46,660 bases of DNA from NCBI GenBank assembly GCA_016929775.1, contig JAFGIE010000056.1:1-46660 (forward strand). Reading direction: 5' to 3'. Below, one piece after another: positions 33,176 to 41,061 of this stretch. This stretch comes from Anaerolineae bacterium (lineage in GTDB: Bacteria > Chloroflexota > Anaerolineae > JAFGEY01). Position 1 is the first letter of the stretch; the number at the start of each line of letters is the position of its first letter. Below the pieces are notes generated by a model. It did no database searches and was not told the origin of the DNA. It saw nothing but the letters and a program-made list of their open reading frames with translations. The position numbers and the translations under genes are program-made.

Positions 33176-34462
33176 CTACACACCGCGTCCCGCCAGCGCA
33201 CGGCGCACGTCCGCCAGCTGCGGGGCAATCACCGGGGGACGCGGCATGGTGCGCACAGCGGCAGCCACGTCTTTCAGCCCGGATCCGGTCGCCAGCACCA
33301 CCGTCGACTCGTCGCGATCCACGAGCCCGAGCTCGACAGCGCGCGCCAACCCGGCGTACGCCGCCGCAGCCGCCGGTTCGGCAAAGACGCCGCAGCCGCG
33401 CGCTAGCTCGGGGATCGCCGCCAGGATCGACTGGTCGCTCACGCGGACGTAGGCGCCGCCGCTCTCTCGAACGGCGCGCATGGCTTTGACCCGGTCGCGC
33501 GGCAGGCCCGCGCAGATGCTGTCCGCGACCGTCTGTGCCGCGATCGGCTGCATCGCGGTCGGCGCGATGCCGCGCTCCCACGCATCCACCAGCGGAGACG
33601 AACCCGCTGCCTGGACGCCGATCAGTCGCGGCACGCGCTCGATGTACCCCAGGGCCTTCAGATCGCCGAATCCCTTGTGCATCCCGCCGATGATGCATCC
33701 GTCGCCGACGGGGACCACGACCACCTCCGGCGCCTGCCACGGAGGATCGGCGCACCCGCTCAACTGCTCACACAGCTCCAGCGCGGCGGTCTTTTTGCCC
33801 TCGCTCATGTATGGATTGTAGCCCGTGTTCCGGTTGTACCAGCCGAACGTGGGCGCCGCCGCGAGGCACAGCTCGAAGGCCTCATCGTACGTACCGTCCA
33901 CCAACAGCACAGTCGCCCCATACACCATCAGTTGTGCGACCTTGGCTTCGGGCGCGGTGCGTGGCACAAAGATCACGCAGCGCTGGTCGAGCGCCGCGCA
34001 CATGCCTGCCAATGCCGCAGCCGCATTCCCCGTGCTCGCGGTGGTCACGACCTCGTATCCCTCGGCGTGTGCCTTGACCGCCGCGACGGCAGAAGCCCGG
34101 TCTTTGAACGAGGCGGTCGGTTGGCGCCCATCATCCTTGACCCACAGCTGGCGCAGGCCCAGGCGCGCCGCCAACCGCGGCGCGCGCACCAGCGGCGTCC
34201 ATCCGACGCTCTCCACCGTCGTGCCCGCGATCAGGCCCAGCGTCGACACGGGCTCGAGGGGCAGCAGTGGCAGGTAGCGCCACATCGACCACCGCTGAGG
34301 CTCGGCGGCGCGGAACGCCTCCAGACGACGTCCCACCTCCTGGTAGTCGTACACGACGTCGAGCGTACCCTCGCTGCCGTGCTGCGGGCAGACGTACGTC
34401 ACCTCGTCGACGGCGTACGTCGCACCGCAGATCGTGCATCGCAGCCCGAGCAACTGCTCCAT
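33176..34462 (-). CDS. Threonine synthase-like PLP-dependent enzyme
   Basis: 428 residues. An N-terminal zinc-ribbon-like stretch (CTIC at 9-12, CPQH at 25-28) is followed by the fold-type II core: SFKDR with the PLP lysine at 120, STGNAAAALAGM, PVGDGCIIGG and ATGSGLKD. Threonine synthases of the short class look like this and turn O-phosphohomoserine into threonine. No other threonine-pathway gene is nearby, and the gene sits between the YgeW-like gene (12 bases) and the second PLP gene (17 bases), so a role in purine nitrogen release, perhaps on a diamino or hydroxy amino acid, seems more likely than threonine synthesis. Confidence 0.82.
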   Translation of the reverse strand: MEQLLGLRCTICGATYAVDEVTYVCPQHGSEGTLDVVYDYQEVGRRLEAFRAAEPQRWSMWRYLPLLPLEPVSTLGLIAGTTVESVGWTPLVRAPRLAARLGLRQLWVKDDGRQPTASFKDRASAVAAVKAHAEGYEVVTTASTGNAAAALAGMCAALDQRCVIFVPRTAPEAKVAQLMVYGATVLLVDGTYDEAFELCLAAAPTFGWYNRNTGYNPYMSEGKKTAALELCEQLSGCADPPWQAPEVVVVPVGDGCIIGGMHKGFGDLKALGYIERVPRLIGVQAAGSSPLVDAWERGIAPTAMQPIAAQTVADSICAGLPRDRVKAMRAVRESGGAYVRVSDQSILAAIPELARGCGVFAEPAAAAAYAGLARAVELGLVDRDESTVVLATGSGLKDVAAAVRTMPRPPVIAPQLADVRRALAGRGV

Positions 34463-34474
34463 CTTCCCGCCTCG

Positions 34475-35485
34475 CTACCCTGCACCGCCCATGAGCAGGG
34501 TCAGCAGTCCCTTTGCCGTGTGCAGCCTGTTCTCTGCCTCGTCATAGATGATCGAGTTGGGGCTGTCCAGCACCTCGTCCGTCACCTCGTTGTTGCGGTC
34601 TGCCGGCAGCGCGTGCATGACCTTGGCATCCGGCTTTGCCAGTGCAAAGCGCCCCGCGTCGAGGATCCAATCTCGGTTGCGTTCCAGGTTGGCCTTCATC
34701 GCGCGCGCGGTTTCCTCGCCCTCCTGGTAGGGCCGAAAGTGCGCGAACCCGCCCCAGTTCTTGGGAAAGACAATGTCCGCGTCCAGGAGTGCTTGGTCCA
34801 TGTCGTGTGTCACCGTCAGGGTCGCGTCGCCCTCCTGAGCCCGCGCCTCCGCACGTGCCACGATCTGCGGGTCAAGCGGGAACTCGGGCGGGTGCGCCAC
34901 GACCACGTCCATCCCATAGCGCGGGAAGAGCAAGATCTGCGACTGCGGCACAGAGAGCGGCTTGGCGTGCGTTGTGGCATACGCCCAGCTGACCACGACC
35001 TTGAGCCCGCGCAGGTTGCGCCCAAAGTGCTCCTTGATCGTCATCAGGTCAGCCACTGCCTGCAGGGGATGGTAGACGTCGTCCTGCATCGAGATCAGCG
35101 GGATGTCGGCGTGCGCCGCGATCTCGTTTAGGTACCGGTTGCCGATGCCGTGGAAGCAGTTCCGGATCGCGATCGCCTCCCCCATCCGCGAAAGCACCTT
35201 TGCCGTATCGCGCGGCGTCTCCCCGTGCGAGAGCTGCATCTTGTCGGGTGTCAGGTCGTGCGCGTGCCCGCCCAGCTGGGTCATCGCCGCTTCCATCGAG
35301 TTGCGCGTCCGCGTCGACTGCTCGAAAAAGATCATGAACAGCGTCCGGTTCTTGAGCAGATCCATCGTCCTGCCCATCGCCCGCAGCCGCTTGAGCTCGG
35401 ACGAGACCTCGATGACGGCGTCCACCTCGTCCGTCGCCCAGTTGTCAAACGTGATCAGATGCCGTCCCCGCAGCCGCTCCTTCAT
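34475..35485 (-). CDS. ygeW: YgeW-like knotted carbamoyltransferase
   Basis: 336 residues of the aspartate/ornithine carbamoyltransferase fold. Carbamoyl-phosphate loop STRTR at 57-61; SWAYATTHAKPLSVPQ matches the proline-rich knot region of E. coli YgeW and N-acetylornithine carbamoyltransferases; HALPADR is near the C-terminus, where most relatives (E. coli YgeW included) have HCLPAD. It is about 60 residues shorter than E. coli YgeW. In the cluster it should run backwards, splitting a ureido compound with phosphate to yield carbamoyl phosphate for carbamate kinase. The ATG at 35485 overlaps the ygeY stop in ATGA, with GGAGAGG upstream; the frame to 35665 is ignored. Confidence 0.88.
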   Translation of the reverse strand: MKERLRGRHLITFDNWATDEVDAVIEVSSELKRLRAMGRTMDLLKNRTLFMIFFEQSTRTRNSMEAAMTQLGGHAHDLTPDKMQLSHGETPRDTAKVLSRMGEAIAIRNCFHGIGNRYLNEIAAHADIPLISMQDDVYHPLQAVADLMTIKEHFGRNLRGLKVVVSWAYATTHAKPLSVPQSQILLFPRYGMDVVVAHPPEFPLDPQIVARAEARAQEGDATLTVTHDMDQALLDADIVFPKNWGGFAHFRPYQEGEETARAMKANLERNRDWILDAGRFALAKPDAKVMHALPADRNNEVTDEVLDSPNSIIYDEAENRLHTAKGLLTLLMGGAG

Positions 35486-36678
35486 CTGCCCTCTCCTTCC
35501 AATATGAACGGCAGCAGCGCATAGAACGCCGATGCCTTGACCAAGTGATCGATTGGCGTGGCTTCGTTGGGTGCGTGCGCATACACCTCGTTGCCCGGCC
35601 CAAAGCCGATGCACGGGATACCGTGCTTGCCGCAGATCGCGACACCATTGGTCGAGAACGTCCACTTGTCCACGCGGGGCGGCGCGCCATACAGCGCGCT
35701 ATACGTCTCCACCCCCGCACGCACCAGAGGATGGTCGGGCGCGACCTTCCACGTTGGGTAGTACTTGGTCTGGGGAAACCGCGTGCCCAGGTAGCTCTCC
35801 CGGTCATACACCGGCACCTCGATCGTCGTCTGCCCATCGCTGATCGCGTCTAGCTCGGCGCGCGCGCTTTCCTGCGTCTCACCCCACGTCAGCCGCCGGT
35901 CGAGATGCATGGTGCAGCGATCTGGGATGGCGCACAGCGAGGGTGACGTGGACTGGATCTGCGTCACGGCAACGCTCCCCTTACCCAGGAACGCATCGCT
36001 TGCCAGTCGATCGTGCAGCGCTCGTACCCGCAGCGCCATCTCTGACGCGCGGTACACGGCGTTGTCCCCTCGCTCAGGAGCCGATCCGTGCGCGGAGACA
36101 CCCGAGAACGCGAGGTCGAACTCCATTCGGCCTCGTTGGCCCAGGTAGACGCCCAGGTTGGTCGGTTCGGTGATCACGGCGTACTCGGGCACCAAGCCCT
36201 CGCGCTCGATCAGGTAGTTCCAGCACAGCCCGTCGCAGTCCTCTTCCATGACCGTGAAGGTCATGTAGATGCTCCAGTCGCCGTCGTATCCGAGTTCCCG
36301 CAGCAGCCGTGCTGCGGTGACCATCGCCGCCGCGCCCCCCTTCTGGTCGACGGTCCCGCGCCCGTGCACCTTGCCCCCGGCGATCCTGCCTGAGAAGGGC
36401 GGGAGGTCCCACTGCGTCTCGTCGCCCGTATCCACCGTGTCGATGTGTGCGTCGATCGCCAGTATCCTGGGCCCTCGGCCCACACGCGCCACCAGGTTGC
36501 CCAGCCCGTCGACGCGGACGTCTTCCACGCCTGCCGCCGTGCACAGCATCCTGAGGTGCTCGATCGCCGCAGCTTCTTCGCCGCTGAGCGACCGGATCTG
36601 TATCAGCCCGGACAGATCCTGCGCTGTACGATTCCCCAACTCCGCCGCCCGGCGACGGATGTGCCCTGCGATCTCCAT
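35482..36678 (-). CDS. ygeY: YgeY-like M20 family metallohydrolase
   Basis: 398 residues. Co-catalytic zinc residues are all visible: His78-x-Asp80 (DAHIDTVD), Asp111 in HGRGTVDQKGG, Glu145-Glu146 in TVMEEDCDG, and a late His in EVYAHAPNE. The lid-domain dimerisation segment is about 185-295. It matches the YgeY branch of M20 peptidases, which act on small amide or ureido compounds and not on peptides. Within the cluster it likely cleaves an amide bond after HyuA opens the ring. The ATG at 36678 is 10 bases after hyuA and shares ATGA with ygeW, giving tight coupling. Confidence 0.9.
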   Translation of the reverse strand: MEIAGHIRRRAAELGNRTAQDLSGLIQIRSLSGEEAAAIEHLRMLCTAAGVEDVRVDGLGNLVARVGRGPRILAIDAHIDTVDTGDETQWDLPPFSGRIAGGKVHGRGTVDQKGGAAAMVTAARLLRELGYDGDWSIYMTFTVMEEDCDGLCWNYLIEREGLVPEYAVITEPTNLGVYLGQRGRMEFDLAFSGVSAHGSAPERGDNAVYRASEMALRVRALHDRLASDAFLGKGSVAVTQIQSTSPSLCAIPDRCTMHLDRRLTWGETQESARAELDAISDGQTTIEVPVYDRESYLGTRFPQTKYYPTWKVAPDHPLVRAGVETYSALYGAPPRVDKWTFSTNGVAICGKHGIPCIGFGPGNEVYAHAPNEATPIDHLVKASAFYALLPFILEGEGR

Positions 36679-36688
36679 GTCTGCTCCC

Positions 36689-38029
36689 CTAGACCCACGC
36701 GCGGAGCAGTCTGCCGTACCCCGCAACGTCCTGGATCCCATCTCGGAAATCGTACACGACGCGACCGCGCACGATCGTCTTTGCCACTCGGCCCTGTAGG
36801 ACCATCCCCTCGAACGGCGTCACCTTGCCCTTTGACAAAAAGCTGGCGCCGTGCACCGTCCACTGCGCGTTCGGATCGATCAGCGCCAGGTCAGCGTCCC
36901 AGCCCACGGCGATCGAGCCCTTCCGGTCTGCGAGCCCGTACCGCTTTGCCGCACCGGCAGACGTCACCTCCACCAGTCGCCCTAACGTCAGCCGTCCCTT
37001 CAGGTACCCCTCCGAGAACAGGTAGGGCAGCAGGGTACCCGTCCCCGGGATCCCCGAATAGTCCGTCCAGATCGAGCCAGTTGCCTTCTCCTCCGCCCCG
37101 CAGGGGGCGTGATCGGAAGCGACGAACGACAGCGTCCCGTCCGCCAGCAGCGCCCACAACGCCTCCCGGTTGTCCGCTTCCTTGACCGGCGGCGTCACCT
37201 TGAGCGGCGCGCCGATCCGGCAAAAGTCCGCGAGGGTGAAGGCCAAGTAGTGCGGCGCTGTCTCTGCCGTTGCCCCGTGCGCGGCGAGGTGGCGCGCTGC
37301 GTCTGCGGTCGCCACGTGCACGACGTGCAGGTCTGCCCTCGTCTCTTTCGCCAACTGCGCGACCGCCAGTGCAGCCAGCATCTCGGCAGTTTCGGGGCGC
37401 GAGCGATAGTACGCCCCAGGGCCATCCCCCGCAGGCGCTATCGCCGTCGTAGCCGCCTGGACATAGTCATAGTCCTCGGCGTGGATCAGGACCGGTTTGC
37501 GTAGGCTCGCAGCGCAGGCGAGCACGCGTCTCAGGCGAAAGTGGTCTAGGCGCTCGAACGTCTCCATACCCGAGATCAGGTACACCTTGAAACCCAGTAC
37601 GTCGGGGGCAAGCGACGCCATGCCGGCGGTCCCGTACTCGTCCAGCGCCTGGGCCGAGACGCCGCCAAAGAGCCCATAGTCGACCACCGCCTTGGGCGCG
37701 ATCGCCTCGAGCTTGTGCGTAAAGTGCGCCTGCGTGGTGACCGGTGGCACAGACGTGCATGGCATATCGATCACGGTCGTGATCCCGCCCGATGCGGCGG
37801 CGCAAGTACCGTGGTAAAAGTCCTCGTGGTGGGTGTACCCGGGGTCATTCATGTGAACGTGTGGATCGATGCCGCCGGGTAGGACCAGCATACCAGCGGC
37901 GTCGAGTAGCGCGTCATCGCCGGACAGGTCGGCGCCGAGCTCACGGATCTGACCATCCTGCACGCGGATGTCCAGCGTCTGTGCGCGATCGCATCCCGGC
38001 AATGCAACCTGTCCATTCTTGATGATCAT
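36689..38029 (-). CDS. hyuA: Dihydropyrimidinase/hydantoinase-like cyclic amidohydrolase
   Basis: 446 residues, binuclear amidohydrolase. Metal ligands: His57-x-His59 (DPHVHMNDPG), carbamylated Lys148 (LGFKVYLI), His183 (LIHAED), His238 (HVVHVAT) and Asp306 (ASDHAPC). The DPGYTHHEDFYHGTCAAASGG run is typical of the allantoinase/D-hydantoinase branch, so it opens a five- or six-membered cyclic amide. First gene of the purine operon: a sigma70 promoter lies 62-90 bases upstream. The ATG at 38029 begins the conserved MIIKNGQV strand and has GGGAGAAAGGG upstream; the frame to 38332 crosses the promoter and is ignored. Confidence 0.92.
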   Translation of the reverse strand: MIIKNGQVALPGCDRAQTLDIRVQDGQIRELGADLSGDDALLDAAGMLVLPGGIDPHVHMNDPGYTHHEDFYHGTCAAASGGITTVIDMPCTSVPPVTTQAHFTHKLEAIAPKAVVDYGLFGGVSAQALDEYGTAGMASLAPDVLGFKVYLISGMETFERLDHFRLRRVLACAASLRKPVLIHAEDYDYVQAATTAIAPAGDGPGAYYRSRPETAEMLAALAVAQLAKETRADLHVVHVATADAARHLAAHGATAETAPHYLAFTLADFCRIGAPLKVTPPVKEADNREALWALLADGTLSFVASDHAPCGAEEKATGSIWTDYSGIPGTGTLLPYLFSEGYLKGRLTLGRLVEVTSAGAAKRYGLADRKGSIAVGWDADLALIDPNAQWTVHGASFLSKGKVTPFEGMVLQGRVAKTIVRGRVVYDFRDGIQDVAGYGRLLRAWV

Positions 38030-38063
38030 CGGCAGTGCCCTTTCTCCCGTTCCGGCTCCCTTG

Positions 38064-38081
38064 CCGCACGTACGAGTGCGG
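38064..38081 (-). other. Hairpin in the leader of the purine operon
   Basis: CCGCAC and GTGCGG form a 6-base-pair stem around a 6-base loop. It falls within the predicted 5' untranslated region (transcript start near 38084, hyuA ATG at 38029). It is right at the 5' end of the mRNA, so mRNA protection is a possible role. No known riboswitch is recognisable. Confidence 0.3.
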
Positions 38082-38090
38082 GGCACACAG

Positions 38091-38119
38091 ATGATAACAA
38101 GCAACGCTGCTTTTGTCAA
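38091..38119 (-). promoter_or_regulatory. Sigma70 promoter of the purine operon, with internal imperfect palindrome
   Basis: TTGACA (38119-38114, perfect), 17-base spacer, TATCAT (38096-38091, 5/6) on the minus strand. The spacer contains AAGCA-ACGC-TGCTT (38099-38112), extending imperfectly to ACAAGCA/TGCTTTTGT at 38097-38116, which a regulator could use as operator. Only 12 bases separate its -35 from that of the divergent promoter. Confidence 0.75.
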
Positions 38120-38131
38120 CACGCCAGCAGA

Positions 38132-38160
38132 TTGACATCCTGGCGCTTTTCCGGTACGAT
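38132..38160 (+). promoter_or_regulatory. Sigma70 promoter of the aldo/keto reductase-nitroreductase pair
   Basis: TTGACA (38132-38137, perfect), 17-base spacer, TACGAT (38155-38160, 4/6). The transcript start should be near 38167. It is back to back with the purine operon promoter, so a single protein bound between them could control both. Confidence 0.7.
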
Positions 38161-38167
38161 CACTGCC

Positions 38168-38260
38168 GTGGCGCCGCCCACGGACGCGCCCAATCCCGCG
38201 CCTCAGGCGGCGACCTTTGCCTGGGACCGCGATCGCGTAGCCATCTATGGAGAGAGCTGA
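38168..38260 (+). CDS. Possible 30-residue leader peptide
   Basis: A frame starting at GTG, one base after the predicted transcript start, and ending with TGA three bases before the ATG of the aldo/keto reductase. If real it would be translated leaderless. The second half reads TFAWDRDRVAIYGES, which looks protein-like, but the frame is also open further upstream and no Shine-Dalgarno is visible. Coincidence is quite possible. Confidence 0.25.
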   Translation: MAPPTDAPNPAPQAATFAWDRDRVAIYGES

Positions 38261-38263
38261 CAT

Positions 38264-39058
38264 ATGGAATACGTCGCCTTCGGGAACACGGGGCTCACCG
38301 TCTCTCGACTGGCCATCGGCACCGGCACACACGGGTTCGGCGGACGCTCAGAGCAGTCCGCCATCGGCGTGGATGCGTTGGCGCACCTGTTGCACCAGGC
38401 GTACGAACACGGGGTCACGTTCTGGGATGCCGCCGACGGATATGGCACCCATCCTCAACTTGCCAGGGCGCTGCGCCTGGTCCCGCGTGAGAAGGTCGTG
38501 ATCGCGACCAAGACCATGTCGCACTCCGGGCCACAAGTCACGCGCGACATCGAGCGGTTCCTGCGCGAGCTGCGAACCGACGTGCTGGACATCGTCCTCA
38601 TGCACTGTATCACCCAACCCAACTGGGAGCAGAGCCATCGCGATGCGATGGCTGCCCTCTCCCGTGCCAAGGAGCAGGGCAAGATCCGTGCCGTGGGCAT
38701 TTCGTGTCACAACCTCGGCGCCCTGCGCGCGGTAGCGCACTCGGAGTGGGCGGACGTCGTGTTGGCCCGCATCAACTATGCCGGCACCAACATGGACGCC
38801 TCGCCCGAGCAGGTTGTGCCCGTCTTGGAGCGGATCTATGCCGCCGGCAAAGCCGTGTACGGCATGAAGGTCCTCGGATGTGGGTCTCTTGCCCGCCAGG
38901 CGGCAGACGCCGTGCGTTACGTCCTGGAGCTCGGGACGGTTCACGCGATGACGATCGGATTGAGCAAGACAGACCACTTGGCCCAGAGCCTGCGCATCTT
39001 GAGCAAGCTCGCGCCCGCCTACCCTCTGCGCAGCCTCGAGCCGTCGACACGCACGTAG
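38264..39058 (+). CDS. Aldo/keto reductase
   Basis: 264 residues, slightly short for the superfamily. The catalytic tetrad is complete: Asp55 and Tyr60 (WDAADGYG), Lys83 (ATKT) and His114 (LMHC). The N-terminus GNTGLTVSRLAIGTGTHG and the NADPH-site end (HAMTIGLSKTDHL) fit the bacterial group that reduces small aldehydes and ketones. GGAGAG lies about nine bases before the ATG. First established gene after the divergent promoter, followed 15 bases later by a nitroreductase. Its sharing of a control region with the purine operon suggests, but does not show, a linked role. Confidence 0.88.
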   Translation: MEYVAFGNTGLTVSRLAIGTGTHGFGGRSEQSAIGVDALAHLLHQAYEHGVTFWDAADGYGTHPQLARALRLVPREKVVIATKTMSHSGPQVTRDIERFLRELRTDVLDIVLMHCITQPNWEQSHRDAMAALSRAKEQGKIRAVGISCHNLGALRAVAHSEWADVVLARINYAGTNMDASPEQVVPVLERIYAAGKAVYGMKVLGCGSLARQAADAVRYVLELGTVHAMTIGLSKTDHLAQSLRILSKLAPAYPLRSLEPSTRT

Positions 39059-39073
39059 AGGAGAAAGAGCAAC

Positions 39074-39592
39074 GTGAACGAGACCCTACAGACAATGTGG
39101 GATAGGCAGAGCATTCGCCGCTACCGCAGCGACCCGCTCCCGGCAGAGGACCTGCAGCTCATCCTCGAAGCGGCGCGTCGCGCGCCTACCGGCGGCAATC
39201 GGCAGAACTGGTGTATGGTCGTGGTGACCGACGAGGAACTGCGCCGCAAGACGGCACGGGCGTGCAACAACCAGATGTGGATGGCGGACGCGCCCGTCAT
39301 CCTGTGCTTGGTCACGCATCCTGGCGAAGGCAAGGTCAACGGCGCCATCGTGCTCGACCACGCCGTCCTCGCCGCCGCCAGTCTGGGGTACGGAACGTGC
39401 TGGATCGGCGCCTACGACCCTGCGCAGGTCAAGGAGGTGCTCGGCATCCCGGAGGACCACGGCATCGTGTGCCTGACCCCCGTCGGCGTTCCTGCGCATA
39501 CCCCGCCCCGGCGGGGACGCAAACCGCCGTCCGAGCTCTTTATGGAGAACCGCTTCGGCTGTCCGCTGGACGTTGAGCCGGAGGGTGTGTAG
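39074..39592 (+). CDS. Nitroreductase-family flavoprotein
   Basis: 172 residues. RQSIRRYRSDPL at the N-terminus and RRAPTGGNRQNW supply FMN contacts; LGYGTCWIG and the GRKPPSELF tail are usual for the small NfsA/FRase-like group. It should be an FMN-dependent NAD(P)H oxidoreductase; the substrate is unknown and need not be a nitro compound. GTG start with GAGGAGAAAGAG upstream. Its 3' end overlaps the 3' end of the convergent MFS gene by 53 bases, unusual for two real genes but both have clear family signatures. Confidence 0.85.
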   Translation: MNETLQTMWDRQSIRRYRSDPLPAEDLQLILEAARRAPTGGNRQNWCMVVVTDEELRRKTARACNNQMWMADAPVILCLVTHPGEGKVNGAIVLDHAVLAAASLGYGTCWIGAYDPAQVKEVLGIPEDHGIVCLTPVGVPAHTPPRRGRKPPSELFMENRFGCPLDVEPEGV

Positions 39593-40823
39593 CGCCCGCA
39601 ACGTGCTGGCGCCGCCCGATGGCCCACATGACCACGCTGGCGATCGCGCACAGGAGCGCGCCGATCAGGAATAGGGTCCGATAGCCGGCGCTGGCGATGA
39701 TGTAGCCCCCGGCAAGGCTGGTCGACCCAAAGCCAAGGCCCATGGCGGTCGATACCAGGCCATAGGCAACCGACTGCCACTCACCGGGGACCAGTTCCAT
39801 CTGGAACACCTGCAGCGCCGGCATCCAGACCGCCGACAGGACGAGGATGCCCAGGCGACCGACGCCCGCCGCCGTCCAGTGCGGCACCAGGGCCAATGGG
39901 AGTAGCGACACGCCAACCCCAAGCGTCGTTACCGCCAGCGTCCATCCGTGGCTGTGGCGCGCGACGAGGCGGGGCGTAAGGAGCGAGGCGATCATCGCCA
40001 GGAACTGCCCGGCGCCCGTGAGCAACCCGATCGAAGAGGTGGACAGCTGCAGGGCAGCGTCCATGTACACGTTGCAGAACGCTTGGCAGGTGGCCCAACC
40101 CGCGTGCCGCAGATAGACATAGCTCGCCACCAGCGCCACAGGAAGCGCAGGAAATGGCTCCATGACCCGGGCCCGCGTCCTGCGGCTGACGGGCGTTGCC
40201 TCGCCCGCTAGTACCACCGGGAGCAGTGCAAAGATGCTCAGCGCTGCGCCAACCCACAGCGCATAGCGGTACGGATCTGGCTCGTCGAGCGTATGTCCCA
40301 TCAACCCGCCGAACAGCCCGGGCAGCGCGCCGCCAACGAGCGTACCCAGGAACATGCCCAGGCTGCGCACGGCATTGCTGACTGCATATGCGCTGTTGCG
40401 GTTCTGTGCGGTCGTCGCCGCCATCAGCGCCGGCACCAGGTTGACGTTGTAGAGCGACCACCCCACCGTCAGCACGATCTGCGATAGGATCGGCCACAGG
40501 TCACGCGCCCAACCTGGGGCTGACTCGGTCAGGGGCAGCAGCGCCATGCCTGCGGTAGCGCCCAGTCCGCCCAGCAGCATCGACTTGCGGGTACCGAATC
40601 GACGTCCCAGCATGCCGCTGGGCAGGCCCATCGCCATGTAGACCAGCGCAGATGAGGCGCTGTACAAGCCGACGTACTCTGGCCCGTAGCCCAGCCGCAG
40701 GACATACAGCACCTTCAGCAGCATCTGGATCCCGAAAAAGCTAACCGCCGAGATGCCAGTGGTCACGATCAGCAGCCGGCTGTCGCGGTTATAGTGTGGC
40801 AGTCTACCGGAGCGGATGCGCAC
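39540..40823 (-). CDS. MFS transporter
   Basis: 427 residues with 11-12 hydrophobic segments; GRRFGTRKSMLLGG after TM2 is the MFS loop signature, and the two halves are similar in size. The group resembles drug/metabolite efflux-type carriers; no substrate can be named. GTG start (RIRSGRLPHYNRDSR) with GGGAGAG upstream, driven by the promoter at 40877-40905. It diverges from the SDR-Gfo/Idh pair, so import or export of a polyol or sugar used by those enzymes is possible. Confidence 0.87.
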   Translation of the reverse strand: MRIRSGRLPHYNRDSRLLIVTTGISAVSFFGIQMLLKVLYVLRLGYGPEYVGLYSASSALVYMAMGLPSGMLGRRFGTRKSMLLGGLGATAGMALLPLTESAPGWARDLWPILSQIVLTVGWSLYNVNLVPALMAATTAQNRNSAYAVSNAVRSLGMFLGTLVGGALPGLFGGLMGHTLDEPDPYRYALWVGAALSIFALLPVVLAGEATPVSRRTRARVMEPFPALPVALVASYVYLRHAGWATCQAFCNVYMDAALQLSTSSIGLLTGAGQFLAMIASLLTPRLVARHSHGWTLAVTTLGVGVSLLPLALVPHWTAAGVGRLGILVLSAVWMPALQVFQMELVPGEWQSVAYGLVSTAMGLGFGSTSLAGGYIIASAGYRTLFLIGALLCAIASVVMWAIGRRQHVAGATHPPAQRPADSRSGSP

Positions 40824-40876
40824 GCGTCTCTCCCATCGCTTGCCGGGCTCGCCCAGCGTGTGAGCGGCAGTGCGTC

Positions 40877-40905
40877 ATTGTATGCGCAAAGGGCGTCAGC
40901 GTCAA
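40877..40905 (-). promoter_or_regulatory. Sigma70 promoter of the MFS transporter
   Basis: TTGACG (40905-40900, 5/6), 17-base spacer, TACAAT (40882-40877, 5/6) on the minus strand. The predicted leader is about 47 bases. I found no comparable pair for the divergent SDR gene in 40824-41061. Confidence 0.65.
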
Positions 40906-41061
40906 ACCACCCCGCACACAGGGGACATCGCTCGTCGCCGGCAGCGAAAGGTTTCGGCATACGCCACAGCGTGCAGAGGAAGGAGGACGTGCACAGGGCA
41001 CCCAAACCGACCTCGCGCCGATGCACGACCGGATTCCCGACTCGATGAACAGGAGGCACAC

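Noticed and set aside
31758..35131. Two long plus-strand frames (31758-33140 and 33677-35131) opposite the PLP enzymes and ygeW
   Set aside because: No motif, no Shine-Dalgarno, and both follow the codon-position GC bias of the minus-strand genes.
38030..38332. N-terminal extension of the hydantoinase
   Set aside because: It would run through the promoter region and the start of the divergent reductase gene.
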